Of a stretch of 64,000 bases of DNA, positions 18,447-28,378 are shown one piece after another; the stretch's first letter is position 1, and every line of letters starts with the position of its first letter. The notes beneath the pieces were generated by a model. That model saw only the letters and a list, made by a program, of their open reading frames with translations, did not search any database and had not been told where the DNA came from. Source of the DNA: JAGVSR01 sp964589785 (lineage in GTDB: Bacteria; Pseudomonadota; Alphaproteobacteria; Rhizobiales; Hyphomicrobiaceae). The translations under genes and the position numbers were made by a program. Where the stretch lies: contig CAZPUQ010000002.1 in assembly GCA_964589785.1 (NCBI GenBank), positions 372,001 to 436,000 of the forward strand, in the 5' to 3' direction.

Positions 18447-19946
18447 TCAGATCTTCTGATTGTAGGCGCCGACTTCCGGGTGCCGCGCGAGGCGGGCTTC
18501 GATGTCGCGGAACATCGCGATCTTGTTTGCCTCCGACACGGGACTCTCGACGACGATGACGAGCTCGGGCTTGTTGGAGGAGGCGCGCACGAGACCCCAC
18601 GTGCCGTCGGCGAGCGTCACGCGCACGCCGTTGACGGTGACGAGATCGCGCACCGCCTGGCCGGCGATCGTGCCGCCGGACTTGGCGATGCCCTCGTACT
18701 CGGCGACGATCTTGTCGACGATGCCGTATTTCTTCTCGTCGTCGCAGTGCGGCGACATGGTCGGCGACTGGTAGGTCTTGGGCAGTGCGCGCCTCAGGTC
18801 CGCCATGGACTTGCCGGGCGCGCGGTCGAGCATGTCGCAGACGGCGAGGGCGGCGACGAGCCCGTCGTCGTAGCCGCGGCCGAGCGGCGGCTGGAAGAAG
18901 AAATGGCCCGATTTCTCGAAGCCGACGAGCGCCTTCTGCTCGAAGGTGTAGCGCTTCATGTAGGAGTGGCCGGTCTTCCAGTAGAGCGCCCTGGCGCCGT
19001 TCGCCTGCAAAACGGGATCGGTCATGAAAAGCCCGGTCGACTTCACGTCGGCGACGAAGGTCGCGTTCGGATGCTGCGCGGAGATATCCCGCGCCAGCAT
19101 GACGCCGACGGTGTCGGCGAAGATCTCCGCGCCCTCGTTGTCGACGACGCCGCAGCGGTCGCCGTCGCCGTCGAATCCGAGCCCGACGTCGGCCTTGTGC
19201 GCCAGCACCGCCTCGGAGATGGCGTGCAGCATCTTCATGTCCTCGGGGTTGGGATTGTAGCGCGGGAAGGAGTGGTCGAGCTCGCAGTCGAGCGGCACGA
19301 CCTCGCAGCCGACCGCCTCCAGCACCTGCGGCGCGAAGGCGCCCGCCGTGCCGTTGCCGCAGGCCGCGACGACCTTGAGGCGGCGCTTCAGCTTCGGCCG
19401 GCGCGTCAGTGCCGCGATGTAGCGCTCGGCCACGTCGGGCACGAACAGGTAGCGGCCGCCGTCGGCGGTCTTGTAGGCGCCCGAGAGCACGATCTCCTTC
19501 AGCCGGCTCATCTCGTCGGGGCCGAACGTCAGCGGGCGCGCAAGCCCCATCTTGATGCCGGTCCAGCCGTTGTCGTTGTGCGAGGCCGTCACCATCGCCA
19601 CGCCTTCGACGTCGAGGTCGAACTGGGCGAAGTAGGCCATCGGCGACAGCGCGAGGCCGATGTCGTGCACCTCGCACCCGCCGGCCAGCAGACCCGTGAT
19701 GAGCGCCTGCTTCACGCTCGCCGAGTACCAGCGGTAGTCATGGCCGACGACGATGCGCTTCGGCACGCCGCGCTCGGCGAACAGCGTCGCCATGCCGAGC
19801 CCGACGGCGTTGAGGCCCATCAGGTTGATCTCGTCGGGGAACAGCCAGCGCGCATCGTACTCGCGAAATCCGGTGGGCTTGACGAGGGGAAGGCGCTCGA
19901 AATCGGCCGTGTTGGGTTTGAGGTCGGCGCGTGGACGGGGAAGCAT
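18447..19946 (-). CDS. Phosphomannomutase/phosphoglucomutase
   Basis: Alpha-D-phosphohexomutase interconverting hexose 6- and 1-phosphates for nucleotide-sugar and polysaccharide synthesis. The four landmarks are present in 499 residues: the phosphoserine loop VTASHNDNGWTGIKMG near residue 130; the metal loop GFDGDGDRCGVVDN near residue 270; the sugar-specificity loop FEKSGHFFF near residue 355; and the phosphate-binding C-terminal RASSNKPELVIVVE. I cannot separate mannose from glucose preference (AlgC/ManB-like), so no symbol is given. ATG 19946 starts just before the conserved region; an upstream extension to 20066 is basic and unconserved. Confidence 0.92.
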   Translation of the reverse strand: MLPRPRADLKPNTADFERLPLVKPTGFREYDARWLFPDEINLMGLNAVGLGMATLFAERGVPKRIVVGHDYRWYSASVKQALITGLLAGGCEVHDIGLALSPMAYFAQFDLDVEGVAMVTASHNDNGWTGIKMGLARPLTFGPDEMSRLKEIVLSGAYKTADGGRYLFVPDVAERYIAALTRRPKLKRRLKVVAACGNGTAGAFAPQVLEAVGCEVVPLDCELDHSFPRYNPNPEDMKMLHAISEAVLAHKADVGLGFDGDGDRCGVVDNEGAEIFADTVGVMLARDISAQHPNATFVADVKSTGLFMTDPVLQANGARALYWKTGHSYMKRYTFEQKALVGFEKSGHFFFQPPLGRGYDDGLVAALAVCDMLDRAPGKSMADLRRALPKTYQSPTMSPHCDDEKKYGIVDKIVAEYEGIAKSGGTIAGQAVRDLVTVNGVRVTLADGTWGLVRASSNKPELVIVVESPVSEANKIAMFRDIEARLARHPEVGAYNQKI

Positions 19947-20082
19947 GGCAGAAGCCTTGGCTCTTGGGCGCAACAGAAGAGGACGGGCGCGCGGGAAAGG
20001 CCCGCGCGCCGCGCTTTGCACGGACAATGTGGCGGCCCGCGGGCCGGTGCGGCAAGAGCAAAGCATGGCCTGCGGGAAACGT

Positions 20083-20667
20083 TTATTCTTCCAGCACGAG
20101 GGTGCCGGCGCGCATGTCCACCCGGCCGAGCTTGTTGAGGAAGGACATGCCGAGCAGCGTCACGCCGAGCGCACCCCGCTCCGAGACCACCCCGCGCACG
20201 TTGCGCACCGTGATGTCGCCGATCGACACGCTGTCGAGCACCACCGGGGCGACGCGGGCGGTGCCGTTGGCGGTCTGGGTGCGGTGGGTGAAGTCCTTGT
20301 CCGTGACGAAGATGCCGGCCTCGTCCGCATCCTCGTAGGTGAGCGCCACGACGGAGGCCCCCGTGTCGACCATTACCGCGACGTCGCGGCCGTTGATCTC
20401 CGCCAACGCATGATAGTGCCCGTCGGGGCCCATCGTAAGCTCGACGGCGTTGCCGCCGGCGCCGGCCGGACCCGACAACGACGGGTCGTGAGGCGCGTCC
20501 GGCCCGGCCGTCGCGGCCGCGAGGCGCTCAGCCTCCGTGCCAAGCAGGCGATGCGCCAGCGCCGTGATCTCCGCGAAGTGCGTGACCGAGACGACGCACA
20601 CGCCGGCGAAGAACGCCCAGGATAGGACCTCGCCCAGGAGAGTGCGGTGACCTGACGACATGCTCAT
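20083..20667 (-). CDS. Retropepsin-like aspartic protease (TIGR02281 type), second of a pair
   Basis: 194 residues: a short cytosolic N-terminus, one membrane helix (about residues 12-32), then an extracytoplasmic single-lobed aspartic protease domain. The catalytic motif is VAVMVDTGASVVALT near residue 97. The flap-side TANGTARVAPVVLDSVSIGDI and the closing LLGMSFLNKLGRVDM follow the same pattern as the neighbouring 235-residue protein. Members are expected to work as dimers, since each supplies one DTGA. The substrate is unknown. It lies 89 bases downstream of the other copy and probably shares a transcript. Two ATG codons six bases apart leave the start slightly uncertain. Confidence 0.85.
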   Translation of the reverse strand: MSMSSGHRTLLGEVLSWAFFAGVCVVSVTHFAEITALAHRLLGTEAERLAAATAGPDAPHDPSLSGPAGAGGNAVELTMGPDGHYHALAEINGRDVAVMVDTGASVVALTYEDADEAGIFVTDKDFTHRTQTANGTARVAPVVLDSVSIGDITVRNVRGVVSERGALGVTLLGMSFLNKLGRVDMRAGTLVLEE

Positions 20668-20756
20668 GTCATGCCCGTGGGGAGAGTGAGCTCATGGCGG
20701 GGCCGGCCGCAGACCGGCCACGCCCGCACCGCGACATCCCCGCGCCCGCGCGGACG

Positions 20757-21464
20757 TCAGCCGCGCAGCGTCAGGAAGTCTCCGGAGAACTCATAAGAGC
20801 GCAATCGCCTTAAGAAACTCATACCGAGCAAACTCTCGTTAAGATTTCCCGGCATGGCGACGAGGGCCTCCACGTCGTCGAGGACGATATCGCCGATGGC
20901 GAGCGTCCTGAGGCGCACGGGGGCGGCGAAGGTGGAGCCGTTGGCCGTGCTGACGGGTGTGGAGAAGACGAGGGCGGAGACGTCGATGCCCGCCCGCTCC
21001 GCGTCGGTCGGCTTCAGCACGACGCTGGAGGCGCCGGTATCGACGAGCAGCGTGACCGGTGCGCCGTTGACCGAGCCGCGCGCCACGAAGTGCCCGCCCG
21101 GATGCTTGCGCAGGCGCACGGCGCGCTCGCCGGCCTCTCCGGCCGCCTCGGGGAGGGGCGCGCCGGCGGGCAGCATCTCCGCACCCACGCGCCGTGCCAC
21201 GTGACCGAGCTCGCCGCGGAAGGCATAGCCGACGATGAGCGCGGCGAAGAGAACGACCCAGATGCCGACGTGACGCAGCGCATGCGCGGCGCGGCCGCGA
21301 TAGTCGCCGGCGAGCGACGCGCCGTAGATGAGCGCCAGGGCCGCAAACACGACAAGCGCCGCGATCTCCCCGCCCTCCAGACTGAGGAGTGAGAGGTCCT
21401 GGCCGGAGAGCAGATAGAAAAGGCCGACGAGGCCTGCGAGCAGAATGAGCAGCCAGCCCAGCAT
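20757..21464 (-). CDS. Retropepsin-like aspartic protease (TIGR02281 type), first of a pair
   Basis: 235 residues. The first about 95 contain three hydrophobic helices (LLILLAGLVGLFYLL, IAALVVFAALALIYG, VGIWVVLFAALIVGYAF). The soluble domain carries VTLLVDTGASSVVLK near residue 140, STANGSTFAAPVRLRTLAIGD, and the C-terminal LLGMSFLRRLRSYEF. The fold and spacing match the gene immediately downstream, so the pair looks like a tandem duplication that diverged in the membrane part. Four bases separate its start from the DUF1289 gene's stop, indicating one transcript. Confidence 0.86.
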   Translation of the reverse strand: MLGWLLILLAGLVGLFYLLSGQDLSLLSLEGGEIAALVVFAALALIYGASLAGDYRGRAAHALRHVGIWVVLFAALIVGYAFRGELGHVARRVGAEMLPAGAPLPEAAGEAGERAVRLRKHPGGHFVARGSVNGAPVTLLVDTGASSVVLKPTDAERAGIDVSALVFSTPVSTANGSTFAAPVRLRTLAIGDIVLDDVEALVAMPGNLNESLLGMSFLRRLRSYEFSGDFLTLRG

Positions 21465-21468
21465 CAGG

Positions 21469-21639
21469 TCACGCCTTCTTCAAACGCTTCGGTCGGAGCG
21501 GCAACTCGACCATGATGCGGCGGCGCTCCTCGGCCGTATAGCTGCCCCAGGACGCGATCTCTTCCAGCGTCCGTCCGCAGCCCTCGCAGAGCCGGGTGGC
21601 CGGGTCGATGACGCAGATCCGGATGCAGGGAGTTTCCAT
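21469..21639 (-). CDS. DUF1289 domain protein
   Basis: 56 residues. The family is short, cysteine-rich and of unknown function. The pattern METPCIRICVID, then LCEGCGRTLEEIASW, then YTAEERRRIM is diagnostic; its four cysteines (PCIRIC and CEGC) look like a metal site. The C-terminus is basic. I chose ATG 21639, which starts directly at the conserved METPC; an upstream ATG at 21672 would add 11 unconserved residues. It is the first gene of a likely operon with the two retropepsin-like proteases. Confidence 0.88.
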   Translation of the reverse strand: METPCIRICVIDPATRLCEGCGRTLEEIASWGSYTAEERRRIMVELPLRPKRLKKA

Positions 21640-21782
21640 TCGTCCGCCGATCCGGCCAACCGCGGCCGGCAAGGAAAGTGCCTAACGACAGTGGTGACTT
21701 AGAGGCGGCGCGGGAGGCTCGCAAGGGGCGTGAGACCTGACGGCGAACAGCCTGACGGCGCGAGCGCGGACGGCCGCCGGGA

Positions 21783-23486
<1,704 letters not shown>

Positions 23487-23525
23487 TCGCTAATGTAGAG
23501 TTTACCGGACGGGGGCGGAGCGGAG

Positions 23526-24068
23526 ATGGCATTCGGTCGGCAAATGCAACTTGGCGGCGTCCGGCCGAGCCGGCGGCTGGTCCGCAGCCTGGTGCTCGCC
23601 GCGCTCCTCATCCTTGCGACGCTCCTGTCGCGCTGGCTGCCGCAGCCGGTGCTGGAGACGGTGGAGGGGCGGCCGCGGCTCGTCGACGGCGACAGCTTCT
23701 TCCTCGGCCCCGACGAGGTGCGCCTCGTCGGCATCGACGCGCCCGAGGGCCGCCAGACCTGCGCGCGGCCGGACGGGCGGACGTGGCGCTGCGGCGAGGA
23801 CGCGAGGCGCGAGCTCGAGCGGCTTGTCGCCGGCGGCCCGATCCGCTGTGACGTGCATGACCGCGACCAGCATGGACGCCTGCTCGCAACCTGCCGCTCG
23901 GACCAGGGCGTCGATCTTAACGCCCGCATGGTGGAGCAGGGCTTCGCGGTCGCGTTCGGCGCCCACGAACGGGAGGAGGCGGAGGCGCGGGCGCACAAGC
24001 GCGGAGTGTGGAATTCCACGTTCGAGCGGCCGCAGGACTGGCGTCGGCGCAACCAGGCCGGCTCCTGA
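23526..24068 (+). CDS. Thermonuclease (SNase-like) family protein, membrane-anchored or secreted
   Basis: 180 residues. An N-terminal hydrophobic segment (about 19-37, LVRSLVLAALLILATLL) acts as signal or anchor. The staphylococcal-nuclease fold follows: RLVDGDSFFLGPDEVRLVGI then DAPEGRQTC, with the catalytic Arg before VGIDAPE. Next come EDARRELERLVAGG, DRDQHGRLLATCR and LNARMVEQGFAVAFG, and a short basic tail. Likely a Ca-dependent nuclease acting outside the cytosol. GGAG lies just before ATG 23526. It is divergent from the histidine kinase. Confidence 0.88.
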   Translation: MAFGRQMQLGGVRPSRRLVRSLVLAALLILATLLSRWLPQPVLETVEGRPRLVDGDSFFLGPDEVRLVGIDAPEGRQTCARPDGRTWRCGEDARRELERLVAGGPIRCDVHDRDQHGRLLATCRSDQGVDLNARMVEQGFAVAFGAHEREEAEARAHKRGVWNSTFERPQDWRRRNQAGS

Positions 24069-24131
24069 CGGCTCACGACGGCGGCCCCGTCCTGATCCCG
24101 TCCTGACCAGGACCGCCGGGAGGCAGCGCAT

Positions 24132-24743
24132 ATGAAGATCATCGAGACCCGCAGCGCGCCCACCCCCCGGCGGGTGCGCATGTTCCTGGCCGAGAAGGGG
24201 CTGGCGGTGCCGTTCGAGGAAATCGCCTTCACGCCCGCGGCGCTGCACGCGCCCGACTTCACGCGGATCAATCCGATGCAGCGCGTGCCAGTCCTCGTGC
24301 TCGACGATGGGACTGCGATTGCGGAGTCGGTCGCCATCTGCCGCTATTTCGAGGAGCTCCATCCCGAGCCCGCGCTCATGGGGCGTACAGCCGTCGAGAA
24401 GGCGGTGATCGAGATGTGGCAGCGGCGGGTCGAGTTCGGCCTGCTGGCGGCGGTGGCCGCCGTGTTCCGGCATCTGCATCCCAAGATGGCCGACCTCGAG
24501 GTGCCGCAGGTGGCGGCGTGGGGCGTGGCCAACCGGCCGAAGGTGGCCCACTCCCTCGGGGTTCTCGACCGCCAGCTCGCCGCCGCCCCCTACGTTGCGG
24601 GCGAGGCGTTCTCCATTGCCGACATCACCGCCTTCGTTGCGGTCGCGTTCATGAAGCCGGCGAAGCTCCCGCCGCCCGACGATTTCGCCCATGTTTCCGA
24701 GTGGTTCACCCGCATCGGCGCGCGCCCGAGCGCGGCAGCGTGA
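24132..24743 (+). CDS. Glutathione S-transferase family protein
   Basis: 203 residues with the two-domain GST layout. The N-terminal thioredoxin-like half begins MKIIETRSAPTPRRVRMFLAE and contains the cis-proline and glutathione-contact region QRVPVLVLDDGTAIAESVAI. The all-helical C-terminal half includes YVAGEAFSIADITAFVAV, the N-capping-box/hydrophobic-staple motif. The residue expected to activate glutathione is probably Ser in the first loop. Substrate cannot be told. GGGAGG lies about nine bases before ATG 24132. Confidence 0.9.
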   Translation: MKIIETRSAPTPRRVRMFLAEKGLAVPFEEIAFTPAALHAPDFTRINPMQRVPVLVLDDGTAIAESVAICRYFEELHPEPALMGRTAVEKAVIEMWQRRVEFGLLAAVAAVFRHLHPKMADLEVPQVAAWGVANRPKVAHSLGVLDRQLAAAPYVAGEAFSIADITAFVAVAFMKPAKLPPPDDFAHVSEWFTRIGARPSAAA

Positions 24744-24894
24744 GACGCGGGCGAGGCCGGCGCGGGCGTGCCCGCGTCTGCGGCGCCGTGCCGCCCGTTG
24801 CCCCGGTGAGGCCCGTGCTGTTACCTGCGGAACAGGCCGCCTCCCGGCCCGGCCTTAGCCTGCGGATCCCTGGGGTATCTCGCGAAGGACGCGC

Positions 24895-25638
24895 ATGGAC
24901 CTGACCATCATCGGATGCAGCGACGCGTTCGGCAGCGGGGGACGGCTGCAGACGACGTTCCATGTGGCGCACGCGAACGGGGAGTTCCTTATCGACTGCG
25001 GCGCCACCGCGCTGATCGGGCTCGAACGCGAAGGCCTCGACCCCAACCGCATCGGCACCATCTTCATCACCCATCTGCACGGCGACCACTTCGCCGGCCT
25101 CGTATGGTGGCTGATCCACGCCATCCACGTCGCCAAGCGGACCGCGCCGCTCGTCGTCACCGGGCCGGTGGGCATCGCGGAGCGCTTCACGACCGCCGCC
25201 GAGGCGCTGTTCCCCGGCGCGACGACGACGCCGCGCAGCTTCGATCTGAGCTTTCTCACCTATGCCGAGCGCACGCCGCTCACGGTCGGCGGCGTCACCG
25301 TCACGCCGTTCGAGGTCAGCCATCCGTCGGGCGCGCCGCCCTATGCGCTGCGCTTCGAGGTCGACGGCAAGGTCCTGACCTTCACCGGCGACACGGAGTG
25401 GGTGGAGAGCCTCGTTCCCGCCGCATCGGGATGCGATCTCTTCATCAGCGAGTGCTTCGCCTTCGAGCGCGAGGCGCGCTACCACCTGAACTGGCGCACG
25501 CTGAGCGCCGCTCTGCCGCGTCTGGCCGCCAAACGAGTTCTGCTGACGCACATGGGTCCGGACATGCTGGCCAACCGGAGCGCCGTGACGGCCGCCGACG
25601 TTACGCTCGCCTATGACGGATTGAAAGTGAAGGTCTGA
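24895..25638 (+). CDS. MBL-fold metallo-hydrolase, RNase Z-like
   Basis: 247 residues. Metal ligands of the metallo-beta-lactamase fold are present: THLHGDHFAGL (HxHxDH) near residue 61, a later ligand in SHPSG, the Asp in FTGDTEW near residue 163, and a last His in LLTHMGPDM. The overall layout resembles RNase Z/ElaC and phosphodiesterase-like members, but I see no flexible-arm exosite, so tRNA processing is not supported. Probably a cytosolic phosphodiesterase-type hydrolase. AAGGA lies just before ATG 24895. Its stop is six bases before the glycosylase gene, suggesting one transcript. Confidence 0.87.
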   Translation: MDLTIIGCSDAFGSGGRLQTTFHVAHANGEFLIDCGATALIGLEREGLDPNRIGTIFITHLHGDHFAGLVWWLIHAIHVAKRTAPLVVTGPVGIAERFTTAAEALFPGATTTPRSFDLSFLTYAERTPLTVGGVTVTPFEVSHPSGAPPYALRFEVDGKVLTFTGDTEWVESLVPAASGCDLFISECFAFEREARYHLNWRTLSAALPRLAAKRVLLTHMGPDMLANRSAVTAADVTLAYDGLKVKV

Positions 25639-25644
25639 ACCGAC

Positions 25645-26256
25645 ATGCCGCAGCCCCTCGACCGGCTGCTTGCGGACATCAGAGCCTGCCGCCGGTGCCG
25701 CAGCGCGCCGACGGGCGCGCCGTTGCCGCATGAGCCGCGCCCCGTGCTGCGGGCGAGCCCGACCGCGCGCATCCTCATCGTCGGGCAGGCGCCGGGCACG
25801 CGCGTGCACGCCTCGGGCCTGCCGTTCGACGACCGCTCCGGCGACCGGCTGCGGGCGTGGATGGGCGTGACGCCCGAGGTCTTCTACGACGAGACGCGCA
25901 TCGCCATCGCTCCGATGGGCTTCTGCTTTCCCGGCCAGGATGAGAAGGGCGCCGACCTGCCGCCGCGCCGTGAATGCGCTCCCTTGTGGCGGCCCCGGCT
26001 GACGGCCGCGCTCACCGCCGTCGATCTCGTCCTCGTCGTCGGGACCTACGCCCAGCGCTGGTATCTGGGCGCCGCCGCCGGCTCGCTGACCGAGACCGTG
26101 CGCGGGGGAGCGCGGCCGCTTGAGGCGCCGGCCGGCGCGCTCGGCCTTCCGCTGCCGCATCCTTCCTGGCGCAACACCGCCTGGCTCCGGGCCAACCCGT
26201 GGTTCGAGAGCGCCGTGCTGCCCCGGCTCCGGCGCGAGGTCGCCCTCCGCCTCTGA
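25645..26256 (+). CDS. Uracil-DNA glycosylase family protein with Fe-S cysteines
   Basis: 203 residues of the UDG superfamily. Motif 1 is ILIVGQAPGTRVHASGLPF near residue 49 and motif 2 is PLPHPSWRNTAW near residue 168. Cysteines follow the Fe-S family arrangement: CRRC near residue 13, then C-x16-C (GFCFPG to RRECAPLW). The motif 1 residue after GQAPG is Thr rather than an acidic catalytic residue, so substrate and activity may differ from classical family 4 or 5 enzymes. It starts six bases after the MBL-fold gene. Confidence 0.84.
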   Translation: MPQPLDRLLADIRACRRCRSAPTGAPLPHEPRPVLRASPTARILIVGQAPGTRVHASGLPFDDRSGDRLRAWMGVTPEVFYDETRIAIAPMGFCFPGQDEKGADLPPRRECAPLWRPRLTAALTAVDLVLVVGTYAQRWYLGAAAGSLTETVRGGARPLEAPAGALGLPLPHPSWRNTAWLRANPWFESAVLPRLRREVALRL

Positions 26257-26384
26257 TTGCGGCGAAGGGCTCTCGGTAAGGACAGGGTTCCAGAAATCAT
26301 CGCCTCCGCGATCATAACTTTCCACCGTGCCGCTGATCGGGCATAACGGTTGGAATGATTTTTCCGCGCGGAACGGAGAACGCG

Positions 26385-26876
26385 ATGCTCGACGAGATGG
26401 ACGTCAAGATCCTGTCGATCCTGCAGGAGGACTGCACGCGGCCCGTGGCCGACATCGGCAAGGAGGTCGGGCTGTCGACCACCCCGTGCTGGCGGCGCAT
26501 CCAGAAGCTCGAGGAGACGGGCGTCATCCGCAAGCGCGTCGCCGTGCTCGAGCCGACGAAGGTGAACGCCGGCGTGACCGTGTTCGTCTCGATCAAGACC
26601 GACAAGCATTCGACGACCTGGCTGGAAAAGTTCCACAAAGCCGTCGACGATTTTCCCGAGGTGATCGAGTTCTACCGCATGTCGGGCGAGGTCGATTACC
26701 TCCTGCGCGTCGTGGTGCCCGACATCCGCGCCTACGACGAGTTCTACAAGAAGCTCATCTCGCGCATCGAGATCGCCAAGGTCTCCTCCGCCTTTGCCAT
26801 GGAGCAGATGAAGTACACGACCGCCCTGCCGCTCCAGTTCGCCCGCGCCGCGCGCGGGGCCGACGCGGGCGACTGA
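26385..26876 (+). CDS. Lrp/AsnC family transcriptional regulator
   Basis: 163 residues. The N-terminal helix-turn-helix (residues 1-60) reads LDEMDVKILSILQEDCTRPV then VGLSTTPCWRRIQKLEETGV, the recognition-helix pattern of the family. A C-terminal RAM/ACT-like domain (about 70-155) includes FYRMSGEVDYLLRVVVPDI, the usual effector-binding GEVDYLLRV. ATG 26385 has GGAG eight bases upstream; ATG 26355 is a weaker alternative. Lrp proteins often regulate adjacent amino-acid genes; a threonine ammonia-lyase lies 1.5 kb downstream but is not adjacent. Confidence 0.93.
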   Translation: MLDEMDVKILSILQEDCTRPVADIGKEVGLSTTPCWRRIQKLEETGVIRKRVAVLEPTKVNAGVTVFVSIKTDKHSTTWLEKFHKAVDDFPEVIEFYRMSGEVDYLLRVVVPDIRAYDEFYKKLISRIEIAKVSSAFAMEQMKYTTALPLQFARAARGADAGD

Positions 26877-26923
26877 GGCTTTGCCACCGGGCGGAGATAA
26901 CTCCTCCGGTCCGCCGAAAAGCG

Positions 26924-26956
26924 GAAGGGCGCGCCGCTCGCCGCGGTGCGCCCTTC
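26924..26956 (+). terminator. Strong, probably bidirectional terminator
   Basis: GAAGGGCGCGCCGC, loop TCGCC, GCGGTGCGCCCTTC: a 14-bp stem with a single G-T wobble, followed by TCTGTGCTTGCTT. It lies 48 bases after the Lrp gene and 31 bases after the end of the convergent 65-residue gene. Confidence 0.75.
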
Positions 26957-26987
26957 TCTGTGCTTGCTTGAATCTCGTTCTCAGGGA

Positions 26988-27185
26988 TCAGGCTACGGCG
27001 ACCCAGCGTCCTGCCACATAGCCATAGGCCACAGCGTCGTTGTCGTTCTTGACGGAGCGCTCCAACTCGCGCTCGTCCAGAATGACCAGGAAGGGCTTTT
27101 TGCTGCTGGTCTCCGACTGGACTTTTTCGAAACCGCTCAGAAGGATGATTTCCCGGTTGTCGATCGAAATGGTCGGCAAGGCCAT
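26988..27185 (-). CDS. Small hypothetical protein
   Basis: 65 residues, not recognised. The sequence begins MALPTISIDNREIILLSGFE and ends GYVAGRWVAVA, with alternating hydrophobic residues suggesting a small beta-rich fold (PFLVILDERELE). There is no signal peptide or membrane helix. GAGGAGAAG lies four bases before ATG 27185 on the minus strand, a strong Shine-Dalgarno, and the strong terminator at 26924 lies just past its stop. The local sequence is less GC-rich than its neighbours. Together these favour a real gene. Confidence 0.68.
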   Translation of the reverse strand: MALPTISIDNREIILLSGFEKVQSETSSKKPFLVILDERELERSVKNDNDAVAYGYVAGRWVAVA

Positions 27186-27351
27186 GGTCTTCTCCTCGTG
27201 AGCCCCGCAGTTCCCCAACTGCAAGGCAGGTTCCCTTGGCTCCCCGTCGTCGTAGTAAGCACCTACTAAGGTCGTATGTCGAGAGTGTGACATCGAAGTT
27301 TTTCTGCTGAACATTGCATAATCCGCGTGCAGCGCGGTTGGTGCGCCGCAC

Positions 27352-28233
27352 TCAGCGCGTGTCCTCGTCGAGGCGCAGAATGAGGCTCGAGGTGTCGAAG
27401 CGGCCGCCGCCGCGGGCCTGCACCTCGGCATAGTAGCCGTCGACGAGCGCCGTCACGGGAAGTGCTGCACCGCAACGTCGGGCTTCCCCGAGACAAATCG
27501 CCAGATCCTTGCGCATCCAGTCGACGGCGAAGCCGAAATCGAACGTCCGCGCGTGCATTGTCTGCCAGCGGTTGTCCATCTGCCAGGATTGCGCGGCGCC
27601 CTTCGAGACGACGTCGATCACGCTTGCAATGTCGAGCCCGGCGCACTCGGCGAACCCGATCGCCTCAGACAGTCCCTGCAGCAGACCGGCGATCGCGATC
27701 TGGTTGACCATTTTCGTCAGTTGGCCTGAGCCCGCCGGGCCGATGCGCCGGGCGAGCCGCGCATAGCATTGCAGGAGCGGGAAAGCGCGCGCGAACGGCT
27801 CGTCCTCGCCGCCCGCCATCACCGCGAGCTGTCCGTTCTCGGCTCCCGCCTGGCCGCCCGAGACGGGCGCATCGATGAAGTGCAGGCGCCGGGCGCGCGC
27901 CTCGCCGTCGAGCGCGCGGGCGACCTCGGCGGAGGCCGTCGTGTGATCGACGAATACCGCGCCTGGTGCCATGGCCGTGAAGGCGCCGTCGGGGCCGATG
28001 GTGACCGCGCGCAGATCGTCGTCGTTGCCGACGCAGGCGAACACGAACTCCGCCCCGCGGACGGCCTCGGCCGGGGTCGCGGCCGTGCGGCCGCCGGGAA
28101 ATTTCTCGGCCCAGGCCTTGGCCTTCGCGGGCGTGCGGTTGTAGACCGTCACCGCGTGTCCGCCCCGGTCCTTCAGGTGGCCCGCCATCGGAAATCCCAT
28201 GACACCGAGACCGATCCACGCAACGTTCGCCAT
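27352..28233 (-). CDS. NAD(P)-dependent beta-hydroxyacid dehydrogenase (3-hydroxyisobutyrate dehydrogenase family)
   Basis: 293 residues. The N-terminal Rossmann domain starts VAWIGLGVMGFPMAGHL. The substrate-binding signature is FIDAPVSGGQAGAENGQLAV near residue 120. The catalytic Lys lies in TKMVNQIAIAGLLQGLSEA near residue 170. The C-terminal helical domain has DFGFAVDWMRKDLAIC. Such enzymes oxidise 3-hydroxyisobutyrate or reduce tartronate or succinic semialdehyde, and sequence alone does not choose. I chose ATG 28233, with GAGAAGG nine bases upstream; ATG 28242 sits directly on that GAGAAGG. It is divergent from the threonine ammonia-lyase. Confidence 0.9.
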   Translation of the reverse strand: MANVAWIGLGVMGFPMAGHLKDRGGHAVTVYNRTPAKAKAWAEKFPGGRTAATPAEAVRGAEFVFACVGNDDDLRAVTIGPDGAFTAMAPGAVFVDHTTASAEVARALDGEARARRLHFIDAPVSGGQAGAENGQLAVMAGGEDEPFARAFPLLQCYARLARRIGPAGSGQLTKMVNQIAIAGLLQGLSEAIGFAECAGLDIASVIDVVSKGAAQSWQMDNRWQTMHARTFDFGFAVDWMRKDLAICLGEARRCGAALPVTALVDGYYAEVQARGGGRFDTSSLILRLDEDTR

Positions 28234-28378
28234 GCTAGACATCCTTCTCGCTCGCCCGCACGGACGGGGCCGTCCGGCGGATCGTCTTAGCGGATCGGCG
28301 GGCATCCGTCGCGGGGACGAGGCCGTGCGGCGCGAGTGAGAGCCGATCGATGGGCGCCAAGCGGCGGGGGGCGAGACG

